A stretch of 64,000 nt of DNA from NCBI RefSeq assembly GCF_000002075.1, contig NW_004797332.1, positions 435,378 to 499,377 on the forward strand. The letters run 5' to 3'. The notes below the pieces were generated by a model. It was not told where the DNA came from and ran no database searches. It saw only the letters and a program-made list of their open reading frames with translations. This stretch comes from Aplysia californica (Eukaryota; Mollusca; Gastropoda; Aplysiida; Aplysiidae). Shown piece after piece: positions 27,488 to 35,200 of this stretch (the first letter of the stretch is position 1; the number at the start of each line of letters is the position of its first letter). Made by a program: the position numbers and the translations under genes.

Positions 27488-28508
27488 CTCTCTTTCAGTC
27501 GAGGGCAATACGTAGGCCAAAGACATGTTTATAATACGTCAGTCAGTCACAAAAGTGTTCAGCTGTAAATTTTACCCTGTACATTTCAGTTGTGTGTTGG
27601 AAGTCAGATTGTGTGAAGGTACGTATGCAATATTGTCCCTATGTGTGTCACCTTGCTTACTCTTGAATGACAGAGATTACACATTACACCACAGCTTGCC
27701 GGCTTTTACAAAGCTAGGTCTAGTTGCTGTTGTAGTAGAGAGTGGACCATAGAAGAGCAAAAGAAGCGGAAATGCTTCTTGCTTGAGGAGACCGGTACTA
27801 GCAGAGATAGATGAGAAGTCAATGTTAAAAACCCAAATCTGCAAAACATTTGAACGACTATGATCCCAACACCCATCTTAATTCATGAAAATTTTGACTC
27901 AATTGCCCAGCTTTGTCTCACTTGATATGGCCTGAAATTCTTACATTATAACATAGCGAAATTCAAAGATAATAAAAAAGATTTCCACGTAATGCTGATT
28001 TCACTATGTGCATGATAGACTGCATTATTATTTGAGTCAAATTTTAGTCTTTCTTTTTCTTTTTTTTTTGAAGATAGTTTCAGTTATAGATTCTTGCCCT
28101 CCCATGCCTGAATTGAGAGGATAAACTTTGCCAAGGACTGATACTAGTGATACTCTGCCACATCATCGAGGGTCTTGTCTGGAGTAGACTTTGGCGGTCA
28201 TGGTTCTCCATCCTTCTCGAACGAGTTGTTGTTCATTGTTTATTTTTTGCCAGAGTGTTCAGGCTATTTATGAATCTTGTGCATTGGTGTCTTCGGCTTT
28301 TCTTCTCTTTCAATTTTTCCTGAAATGCCTAGTTTTTCTGCATACGCGCTCCATGAATTTCACTTCTTTAACATATTTTTGAACTTTCATTTTCAGGTTC
28401 CTGCCCCCGATTGCACCTGTGGCCGACTCCAACAGTTTTCGAGGGAAACTTGTCCTAAATCATGAACAGCTGAGCTCAGACAACAAAAAATTGGCCCGAC
28501 TTTTGTAA
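518..28508 (+). CDS. CFAP58: CFAP58-like ciliary coiled-coil protein, 18 coding exons, 945 aa
   Basis: Coding exons: 518-640, 6186-6323, 8519-8734, 10641-10816, 11340-11499, 12397-12591, 13721-13858, 14501-14660, 16024-16106, 18426-18617, 19037-19198, 20722-20803, 21820-22025, 22730-22953, 24672-24777, 25516-25740, 26573-26712, 28397-28508. They sum to 2838 nt, all phases close, and all introns are GT-AG. The product is almost entirely charged coiled coil with no signal peptide or membrane segment. Family landmarks seen: GDKSAERFLEEYEKLYEALK and LSQEDRGMIATLNR (exon 3), AWGMVDILHDREMKAKD with LVEEGMGL (exon 4), RNILGAQCVRNKQEI (exon 14), CKALEDQAPMPVHKWRHLK (exon 15), LIAKTEEV and APGPDVA (exon 16). 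These line up in order with animal CFAP58 (CCDC147), a sperm-flagellum and motile-cilium axonemal protein. The C-terminal RWRKLE-type core is clearly diverged and there are about 70 extra N-terminal residues, so this may be a paralogue rather than the orthologue. Exon 13 has a weak donor (GTCTCT). Confidence 0.85.
725..860. repeat. ~45-bp minisatellite with a GGCGCC palindromic core
   Basis: Three to four diverged units of GCAGGCTACGTTCACGGCGC type in intron 1 of the CFAP58-like gene. The core TTCACGGCGCCGTGAA is a perfect palindrome. Confidence 0.7.
1489..1515. mobile_element. Possible Tc1/mariner terminal repeat
   Basis: TA then CAGTGGTGTCCAAAAGAAAC resembles Tc1-type termini. I could not find the matching inverted end or a transposase. 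Confidence 0.3.
2430..2700 (-). other. Acidic coding-like stretch, unidentified
   Basis: The minus strand stays open for about 90 codons: RHSDETYRESDNREEEPLDE, then PHPIAKKKISPMKKDKEV and YAFFILPLRTHHQIKF before a stop. An acidic run then a basic run looks like the linker of a DNA-binding or transposase protein, and a faint resemblance to a BESS tail is possible. No family is assignable. Confidence 0.25.
2996..3072. repeat. (CTGT)n microsatellite
   Basis: About 19 units with one interruption (CTGCTGT). Confidence 0.95.
3364..3442. repeat. (CA)n microsatellite
   Basis: Nearly pure CA over 79 bp in intron 1 of the CFAP58-like gene, with one CG step. Confidence 0.95.
4505..4596. repeat. 37-bp tandem repeat, 2.4 units
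   Basis: GTTCAGAGAAATAGTGCCCA begins units at 4505, 4542 and 4579, nearly identical. Confidence 0.85.
4840..5480 (+). repeat. Old dispersed repeat with AGCGCTTTACA head
   Basis: Starts with AATAATAATAAATGACATTT and ACATAGCGCTC ... GAGCGCTTTACAAT, then GAAGCATTCCAGATCTTGGG, CAACAGGAAGCCAATGCAAA and GCAGCTTTGTTTTGGACAGT. This order is that of a repeat spread widely in marine invertebrate genomes; its class is unresolved. Short head-only relatives lie at 23443-23525 and 30117-30200. Confidence 0.55.
7205..7725 (-). repeat. ~520-bp SINE-like repeat, inverted copy A
   Basis: Read on the minus strand it begins with a tRNA-like head (GGGGGCTCTCATGGTCTAGA, TAGGTCCTGAGTTCG B-box) and ends with GACCTTATGCAGTTGCCAGC followed by a CCGTGAAAAC tail. 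It is the inverse of 9188-9722 along most of its length. Both lie in the introns either side of exon 3 of the CFAP58-like gene. Confidence 0.75.
7840..8095. mobile_element. Decayed end of the same pogo-like family
   Basis: The segment ends GGGATCTTAGGTGGAGGTTA and contains diverged inverted matches (ATTCTGTTAGATCATAAAAC, CAGAGTGGGATCTCAGGGAT-like) to the termini of the 0.9 kb family. No clear second end or target duplication. Intron 2 of the CFAP58-like gene. Confidence 0.5.
8781..8970 (+). repeat. SINE, short family (GTGGTTTGCTCCTTC type)
   Basis: Body GTGGCTTGTTCCTTCTCTCC and tail GTTGCAAATGCCATGAAACT. Same family as 47940-48125 and 54495-54675. Tail related to the 0.5 kb SINE-like family. 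Confidence 0.65.
9188..9722 (+). repeat. ~530-bp SINE-like repeat, copy B
   Basis: tRNA-like head GGGGGCTTTCATGGTTAAAG with box-B-like CTCAGATTCGAAACCTG, a pyrimidine-rich body, CATTAAAGATCCCTTGGTGG, and the tail TATGACCTTATGCAATTGTG with CAGTAAAACTCTTACC. It is complementary to copy A 1.5 kb upstream. Confidence 0.75.
10036..10380 (-). repeat. LINE 3' remnant (reverse transcriptase C-terminal tail)
   Basis: Minus-strand translation gives RWRWIGHTLRKSG, then NPQDKRSRRRPRGTWRR and GKTWNNIK, the W.GH..R...WNPQ.KR.RGRP..TWRR tail that ends many non-LTR retrotransposon ORF2 proteins. It has stops and is truncated. Intron 3 of the CFAP58-like gene. Confidence 0.65.
11500..12396 (+). other. Intron 5 of the CFAP58-like gene
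   Basis: 0.9 kb of AT-rich sequence in which I see no repeat, exon or motif of note. Confidence 0.5.
13246..13378. repeat. Two-unit ~65-bp tandem duplication
   Basis: TAGTCTAGAATATGGAACTG and TAGTCTAAAATATGGAACTG open two units that both end near GAATGGAGCCATTT or AAATGGAGCCATTT, then AATCTAG/AATTCTAG. Intron 6 of the CFAP58-like gene. Confidence 0.7.
14235..14400 (-). repeat. tRNA-derived SINE, second family
   Basis: On the minus strand a tRNA-like head (GTCTGTGGTGCAGCATTTAG box A, ATGAGTTCCATTCC box B) is followed by GAGAGGGTTTTAATCG. Same family as 23975-24150 and 56740-56895. Confidence 0.65.
15613..15797. mobile_element. Same MITE family, CFAP58-like intron 8
   Basis: Starts AAGTTGAACCTGCTCTAATG and ends AAGACAATTTTGACAG. 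Carries CCACCTGTCCAAGGCAATCA. Ends slightly degraded. Confidence 0.7.
16107..18425 (+). other. Intron 9 of the CFAP58-like gene
   Basis: 2.3 kb with a pyrimidine-rich stretch at about 16600-16690. No repeat family or exon recognised; the open frames at 17490-17747 and 17855-18052 have no recognisable similarity. Confidence 0.45.
20083..20139 (+). other. Possible cryptic or alternative terminal exon
   Basis: After a good acceptor (CTCAATTTTTAG) the phase-0 frame reads TTEKEQEKKMASISKTHS then TAG. Joined to exon 11 it would truncate the protein. No AATAAA was found close downstream. Weak support. Confidence 0.2.
20511..20600. repeat. (GT)n microsatellite
   Basis: About 90 bp of GT with one TTTGT break, in the intron before exon 12 of the CFAP58-like gene. 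Confidence 0.95.
21180..21716. repeat. (TC)n ... (GT)n(GA)n compound microsatellite block
   Basis: A (TC)n-rich tract at 21180-21262 is followed by (GT)n at 21497-21559 and a (GA)n-rich tract at 21590-21716. The TC and GA arms are complementary on one strand. TTTA and TTGA runs follow to 21790, just before exon 13. Confidence 0.95.
22183..22205. repeat. Poly-C run
   Basis: 23 consecutive C in intron 13 of the CFAP58-like gene. Confidence 0.95.
22440..22690 (-). repeat. LINE 3' remnant next to exon 14
   Basis: Minus strand reads GFKARGRPNKRWINEIKETF and then TIQKATHLDH, a RGRP..RWI.. tail of a non-LTR retrotransposon. It ends about 40 bp before exon 14 of the CFAP58-like gene. Confidence 0.5.
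23069..23237. mobile_element. Same MITE family, CFAP58-like intron 14
   Basis: Contains CATGTGTCCAAGATAATCTC and CAAATGACCACTACTC, ending GCAAGTTTGACTG before TA. The left tip is degraded. Confidence 0.6.
23546..23632. repeat. Imperfect (CA)n tract
   Basis: ACAC-rich tract with GC and TC interruptions, immediately after an AGGCGCTTTACA head-only repeat. Confidence 0.85.
23975..24150 (-). repeat. tRNA-derived SINE, second family
   Basis: Minus strand: GTGTCTGTGAAGTAGCAGTT, ATGAGTTCAGTTCCCAAATG, then AGGTTTTTTAATCAGG and CTGCTGGGAAGGTGTATCCC. Intron 14 of the CFAP58-like gene. Confidence 0.65.
24340..24640 (+). repeat. SINE/LINE-like 3' tail in intron 14
   Basis: The end GCTCATATGACCTTATGCAG, TTGCGAGCGTCGTAAAACCT, then CTAAAACTAAAC is the tail shared with the other SINEs here. 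The body upstream (CTTGTGACCGGCTATTTCCG) is not shared with the other copies that I can see. Confidence 0.5.
24778..25515 (+). other. Intron 15 of the CFAP58-like gene
   Basis: 0.74 kb of AT-rich sequence; nothing recognised in it. Confidence 0.45.
26020..26102. repeat. (GT)n with adjoining poly-G
   Basis: About 58 bp of GT followed 12 bp later by a run of 13 G at about 26089-26101. Confidence 0.95.
26195..26330 (-). repeat. SINE, short family, degraded
   Basis: AGTTTTAGTTTTAATAATTT, then AAAGATTAGAGGTGCTACTA and AGTAACATAATAATATGAAG: the inverse of the family's body. Intron 16 of the CFAP58-like gene. Confidence 0.5.
27402..27484. repeat. (GT)n(GA)n microsatellite
   Basis: (GT) to 27430 then (GA) to 27484 in intron 17 of the CFAP58-like gene. 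The rest of that intron (26713-28396) shows nothing else that I can support. Confidence 0.95.
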
Positions 28509-28929
28509 ACAAGTTACCATACTAGAATATTCTTTGGGCTCAGGAACATCAAGCACTGTCATAAATGTAAAAGTTAAGAAACCTGAGTGCCGCTGTGATT
28601 TTTACATCGCTTATCATTTTTCAAGATTTCTTCCATATCATTGAATGATGATGAAAAAAAAATGTTCAATTGCTTCTGATTTCCTATATGTCCTGTGATA
28701 TTAACAACTATCTATGCAAATAAGAAAGACGTAATGATGACATCACATAACTGTCCTTTCATAGGACACGCTGTAATACCATCAGATAAGTGCGCTGTTA
28801 ATATTGTTTTAGCAGCCCATAGTGCATGAGTTGAGAGATTTTTTTCTTTCAAGTATTTCTAAGGACTGAACTGTCTGCATCAAATACTCACAACTGAAGT
28901 TTTATCTGAGTATGTATTATGGGGTTCGT

Positions 28930-28935
28930 AATAAA
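28930..28935 (+). terminator. Poly(A) signal of the CFAP58-like gene
   Basis: A canonical AATAAA sits 422 bp after the TAA stop at 28506-28508, followed by T-rich sequence. It is the first AATAAA after the stop that I could find, giving a likely 3' UTR of about 450 bp. Confidence 0.55.
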
Positions 28936-28955
28936 CTCTGTAAAACTCATTTTTG

Positions 28956-30269
28956 TCATAATGAAGTCTTGCCAATTTGATTTTTTAAAACTTAATGTGA
29001 TTTTGTGATACTGTGGTTTTATAATTTGTTCATTATGCTATGACTCTTGTGCTAAAAGAAAAATAGCAAAACTTTATACGTGGTTTACTAAGGTTAAGCA
29101 TGCATGGACATCTCAAAAACATAAAGGATTGACAAATGTGTTCGACACATCTGTAATTCAAGTAAACAGATATAACAGAAATTTTGAGTTATATATTGAA
29201 GAAAAACAGGGAAGTAAAATAATAAATATATCATACAGTATAACCCGCATAGGTCGAACACAGATTACTGGAAATCAAGCATCCGTGGAACTGTGCCTGC
29301 GTCCCGTTTTTTTTCCTTTTTTATCGTTGTAAGAAAATTACGCGAAGCTCAAACACAAACACGGAATAGTCGGACCAATTACTCCGCCGTAGAGGTCCAA
29401 AGTCAATGTCCTTTGAGGTGCACTTGAGACAAAGTAAAATGACAATAATAATAAAAACGGAAAAAGGCAAGGTTGGTAAACCCCCCCCCCCCACCTTCCA
29501 CAGAAGCAGCTAGCTGTGCTATTTTTAGCACGCTGCGCGACACGCATGCCCTCTGTGTGTGCTAGGTTCTAGGCCTAGCTAGGCTTGTGTGGAGTGGGCG
29601 AGAGGAGGGGTAGCGCATCACACGATCGGCCACCCAACTCCTCTTTGCAAAGGGTTGCACGCTTGGTGGGAGAGGCGGGGTAGGGTTGCATTGTTTCATC
29701 ATCGTTTTGTTTATTACTGTTGCGATATATGCCTATCTTCTCAAATCGTTTATGTTTTGAACAATTTGAAAAAGCATAGTTCAATAGGTGCAGACTAAAG
29801 ACTGCTCACACTGACCCTCACAATAAAACTGTCTTGGTACAGGTAGGCTCATTACCGATCGAACTCCAAAGCATTGCTCATCGTGTTTCTCATTCTTAAT
29901 CTGTCAATTTCAGATTCTCTCAAATTCTAGTCAATAGGTATAGATCTAACCTATCTGATCTAAGACAATGGCAGAAAAAAGAAAAATCTCTGTTTCCACC
30001 CAATCTTTGTTGCTTCCCTTGCTTCTCTGACATGGCCGATGCCACAACACTGTTCAGTGTCACGGATCCCTCGAACTACCGAGGCCAGTCCCGATGAATT
30101 CGAGCAATTCGTGACTTACTGTAATAAATAAACAGCATTTGTGTATAGCACATAACCCCGCTCTGCAGCAAGCTCTACGAGCTTTACACTATATACTATA
30201 ACCCCAGCAGACCATAGAACGCCCAGAAACATTCTCAGCTTCCCAGGAAGCATAATTGTATACTAGTCG
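28956..30269. other. Spacer between the convergent CFAP58-like and Maf-like genes
   Basis: No supportable gene. Contains a poly-C run at 29480-29492 and a head-only AGCGC-type repeat (30117-30200). A short open frame at about 30032-30097 (MADATTLFSVTDPSNYRGQS) is too short to support. Confidence 0.5.
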
Positions 30270-30465
30270 TAATATATTGCCATTCGAGGCCCACTTTGGT
30301 CCTACATTGTGACCTTTGGATAAGCACTTTATACAAATATATATATGTTCCTATTTGGCTCTGTGCTATCGGAGATGGACGTTAAATTCAGAGATCCTGC
30401 CTCATAGATAACATTACAGTGATGCAAGGGGTGTTAAACCTGTAACTTCTCATTTCATACCCAGT
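30270..30465 (+). repeat. SINE, third family (CTTTGGATAAGCACTTTA core)
   Basis: GTGACCTTTGGATAAGCACT, CTATCGGAGATGGACGTTAA and GATGCAAGGGGTGTTAAACC. Related to 41295-41465, 49262-49440 and 57672-57915; the CCTTGGGAAAGGCACTT-type core is common in marine invertebrate SINEs. Confidence 0.65.
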
Positions 30466-30963
30466 ATAAAAGGATGGATAGTGCGTACGCCTTGCTTGGT
30501 GTCGAAGCAAGAGACAGGAAGAAAGTGATGCTGAATAGCCATATGACTATAAAGAAATTGATCTGTTATGTCAGGTCATGATCATGTAACCAACACTGGT
30601 CAGGATATACCTCCCAACCCTCTTGTGCAATCACTCTTTGATACATACCTTCAGACTCAAACAACCACATACACAAACATAATTCATACAGCATACAGCA
30701 TACGACCCAATGCAGCCCTTGGCTGAGAAAGCATATTATAGTAAAGACAATCTATGTATGTAAAGGATGTAATGAATGTTTTGTAATGAGTGCATTTCTT
30801 TTTTGAATGATAGTGATATTAGAAGGTGGAGAGAAAAAGTTAAACCTTTTGTCACACCAGCTCTGTGAGGAACTCTGATACAGTATTCACTGCTTTTAAA
30901 TGAAAATGAAATATAATACAAGAAACGATAACGTTTTGTTCACAATATAGATTGTGAACTTAT

Positions 30964-30969
30964 TTTATT
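30964..30969 (-). terminator. Candidate poly(A) signal for the Maf-like gene
   Basis: TTTATT on the plus strand reads AATAAA on the minus strand, 1.3 kb beyond the TGA stop (32268-32270). A piggyBac-like MITE and a poly-C run would lie in such a 3' UTR. A closer, non-canonical site cannot be excluded. Confidence 0.35.
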
Positions 30970-31182
30970 GCAGCAATAAAGTAACACAAAAACATTCCAG
31001 AAAGCTTGCATTTCCTCCGTTATTGTTACGACAGAGAAGCAAACTTTGGGTAAAAAGGAGGTATTCTTGAGCACTTGAGACTCAGAGATAGTTAGCACTT
31101 GACATCTCTTTGTGATAAAAATTTACACCTTACTAATCCATTTTCTAAATTAATAACACTCTGGCACACAAATGCACTGGGA

Positions 31183-31204
31183 ACCCCCCCCCCCCCCCCC
31201 CCCC
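31183..31204. repeat. Poly-C run
   Basis: 22 consecutive C, within or near the 3' region of the Maf-like gene. Confidence 0.95.
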
Positions 31205-31572
31205 ATAATGTCATTAAGTGAGGCTCTCATGTTGTATTATAGGGGTAGCATAATGAATAATTCCCTTGTTATTATACTTTTTTTCTAGCATAACCTCTGA
31301 ATACAGAAATTTTCGGGGGTTTAAAAAATCTAAGATTCATTTGGTATATCATTCAAGTTGAGATTTTTCCATAAATAGCCAAAGATTATTTGTTGAATTT
31401 GAAGATAAAATCAAATGCCACTTGACCATAATTTTCAAAAAGAATTGCAGAATTGAATATGGGTAAATTTTATAATGTTAAAAAACGTTTTCTCGTGGTA
31501 AAACAAGAATTATATGACTTTATAATGACATGCAAAAAAACATTCAATTTTTTTTCCTTTCACCTAGATTAA

Positions 31573-31812
31573 CCCTATCCATATGCCCTGGGGTAATTCT
31601 GTACCCCCGGGGTTGTATTCTTCGCATTTTAGAATACTTCTAGAGCGAAGATCCCTTTGAAACTTTCAGTATTTCTCAAAAAATAATTTTGACAGACTGC
31701 TATGCAAAGCGTACGGATCGGATTAACGAATAAATCTCCTCTTTGGAAAGTGGTAGCACAGAGTTCCCCACGTCGTATGGATACGACAGTAAAACACGAC
31801 GTACGGATAGGG
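31573..31812. mobile_element. PiggyBac-like MITE, 240 bp
   Basis: TTAA lies on both sides (31569-31572 and 31813-31816). The ends read CCCTATCCATATG and, inverted, CCCTATCCGTACG. TTAA target duplications with CCCT-starting TIRs are the mark of piggyBac. There is no coding capacity. It lies between the stop and the candidate poly(A) site of the Maf-like gene. Confidence 0.7.
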
Positions 31813-32267
31813 TTAAAAAGTAGTCTTTACAACTTACAAGTATTAACCAGATAACTACAAATTTGTGCCTTTATGGTTACGAAAACAGGGTTCATTACTT
31901 CTTTCTTTTACTAACTTCATACAATTGTCTCGTCTTGACGGCTGTGGGAAGACCCACTGACCTGTGATTTCGTAATAAAAACATGTTGTGAAGCAGAACC
32001 CTTCTGTCAGTAAGGTCAATCTTACAGATGCTAACTCATCTGATTTAAGATATGAGTACTCCCGCAATGGGATTCAGAATAAGGGAGTTAAGAATGCAAA
32101 GACACCCCCCCCCCTCCTCCCCCCAAAAAACAACAACAACAACAAACCCCTTAATGCATCAGAACTTTCCTCATTTTAACAACAATTTAACAATGTTAAC
32201 ATTCTCAATATAACCTCTTGCACACTGTTGTTGCCCACATGAACACATTTAAAAACATTTAACACTG

Positions 32268-35200
32268 TCATCTTTCAATGACTTCTTTGTAGATAGTAGA
32301 CAACTCTCTACTAAATCGAGGCAAGGGGAAGCCCATGACATTGAAGTTGTCCCCATTGATCTTTTCCACCAGCGTTCCTCCAATGGCTTGAATGCCATAA
32401 GCTCCAGCTTTATCTCTGGAAGAGGGATTATATTGAAAATAATGGGTTTTTTTATTAAAAAGCATGCTAAAAAATACTTGTACAAAAGGATTCTCTGACT
32501 CTGATATTGCTCAATTGTCCCTTTTTCAAGTGAGCAAAAAATCTTTTTGACATTGAAGTGATAAACTGAAATCTCTAAACAGACAGATCTTAATTTCCAC
32601 CTCCAGCACATCCACATTTCAAATCCTATGCCTACAATTTATTTTAAAAAATCAGAGTCAACGGAAAATGGAGAAAGAACACTGGAACATGAAGGCTGGA
32701 GTCTCACCAAATAGTCTCAGTAGTCACAGAATGATCAAAATATGTGCTCTAACGTCCACCTGTCTCAGAAAATCACCAGTCTATCCAAGATGTCCATCAG
32801 TCTAAGATTACTTTTCTCAACCCTATTCAATAATTCAATCAAAAGACAAATACAGTAGTCTCTGCCTAAGATCCCACCACCGGTAAGATCCCGCTGTTAT
32901 AAGAAAACAGAATTTTTGCAAGACAAAAGTCACCTCTAGGATTTCGCTCTGATTCTGTTTGAAAGTCTACATTCGGCTAAGATCCTGTATTTCAGATCAT
33001 AATTTACTGAACAAAAATGCGAGTGGGTACAGCCGATCAACCAAGAATGAAAATTTGAGATCATTGAAGTACGCATCGGGTGAAAGATCAGCAAATTCTC
33101 GTGAATATGATCACATAAGCATTATAAACTCGAAATTGTACATTGTTTGCTCCGGACCAGATCACACCGAGGTGTGAATTGACTGACGCGTTTGTTTCCC
33201 CAAACATCCCACTCACATCTGAGCTCTCCACCTATACTTACATCACTCGCTGGGTGAGTAGGGACTACAAGTTTACTCCCGGCGGGATCACATCGAACTG
33301 TGAACTCTTCTCTGACCCTTGCAGTGGTTGCCTTTACTCCCGAATTTAAGAGACAAACTGAATTTTAATTGATGTGGTCACAACGTAATGGTGTGCAACA
33401 ATAAAGGCGGGGGAAATCAGTCAGAGATGGAAAGCTATAAATTTTGAACAGGTAAAACAGGAGCCATTGGATCAGCATGGATCTTGAGTCTCACAATAGG
33501 ATGAGGGAAAATGGCATTCCTCATGCCACTGTGATTGTTTATCAAAGTAGACCACTCGTTCCTCGCCATAAGTCATAAACCCATCCAGGGTTCGGGTCAG
33601 TTCATTTTAGAGTGAAGGAAGACCATTTTACCTGTCGTGGGCATCAAAAGGGGTCACCTAAGTTCTTCCCTTGGTGCGTCGGCTAAGATCCCATTCACCT
33701 AAGATCCCGCATTTTCCATGCTCCCAAGCACTGGGATCTTAGATGGAGACTACTACTGTAGTGGTATGTACGGAGTGCACAAGTGTTGAGTTTGGGATTA
33801 AAGTATTGTGTTTAGTGATAAAAGTTGACCGTTCACTAGTTTAGTGCGAAAATAATAATTACGTGTAGCTACAGCAATAATCTTCTAGCTTCGTGATGTT
33901 TTCTTGGTGTTGTAATACATCTTTAGTTCATACTTACAATGGTTCCCCAGTCTCGATGTATGCCTCTATGACATTCTTGTCAAACTGAGACATAAAAACT
34001 TCTGTACTGTCCACAAAAGAAGTATACCGGAACTGGCCATTCAGAGCTGGTTCTCCTGACTTCAACACTGTTGATAAAACACAAACAAATCAAAAGTTAA
34101 GCCATAAAAATTATAAAACCCAAAAAGTTCATACAAGCACGCATAAAACAGTGAAAGATATTTGCCTAAATACATTTGCATTTGAAAACGAGAATTTGGG
34201 CACAAACTAGAGATACACTTGAGCTTTGTTGATGAAATGTCTCAAAGTACCAGATCCTGACTATGAGGTGGAACCGAAAGTGGCAGACTACGATCAATCT
34301 TGAGCTTTATACAGTTTAATTTGAAATTCTTTCTTTGCCTTTTTACTCCATGAAAAGGTTTAAATGAACCCAAATGCAACAGAATTTTTAAAATGATTTT
34401 GACAACTGGTTTTAAAATTGTATAGGTAGAGCATCTACTATTGCGATATTGTAGAAACTTCTGCATCTGCAGCTTTCACTTATTTTTTACTTTAATGTTT
34501 ATGCTCATAAAAAAAAATAATTATAAAACTAATCAGCATAATATGTTTGTATATCTCAGGGAATTCATACATTACTTAACAGAATTCAATTTTGAAAATT
34601 AGCTATCGTTACACGTTTATCATTAGAACCAAACAGTTAATTGTCAATTTTAAGTCTCTTTTTGTCTTGCCAAATTAAGCTAACTATACAAGGAATTATA
34701 AATAAGGACCATCTTCATCATATGGCACTAATAGAATACTAAACATTAAAAATCATACTCAAAACAAAGCAATTCTAGCAGCACTCTCACCTTCAGACTT
34801 TGCAGGCACAAATAGTATAACGCCAGTAAAGACAGTGTGCACATTACCACTCAATCTGAGGAAACAAGATAGATTAGAATGTGAAATTAAAAAGATATCC
34901 AATTGTACATGAACACATAGCCATTTATTCATAGACAACATTCATTTGGTCCATCGCATTCAGTGTAGGGCCGTGTCAGCAGTGCGATGTTTAGGCTCTG
35001 AAACATCTCCATGAAGGTGAAAGCCAAAATGATCAACACAATCTTCACCCTAACACTTACCTATAGATCTATCAATGCCAAACACAGACCATGAAGAAGG
35101 CATTAGAGAAAAGAATAAAAAATTGTGAAATGCGATGCCTTAGAAGGAAAACAGTGAACAAGACCTGGCGAGACAAAAGATAAAACACAATGATGAGAGA

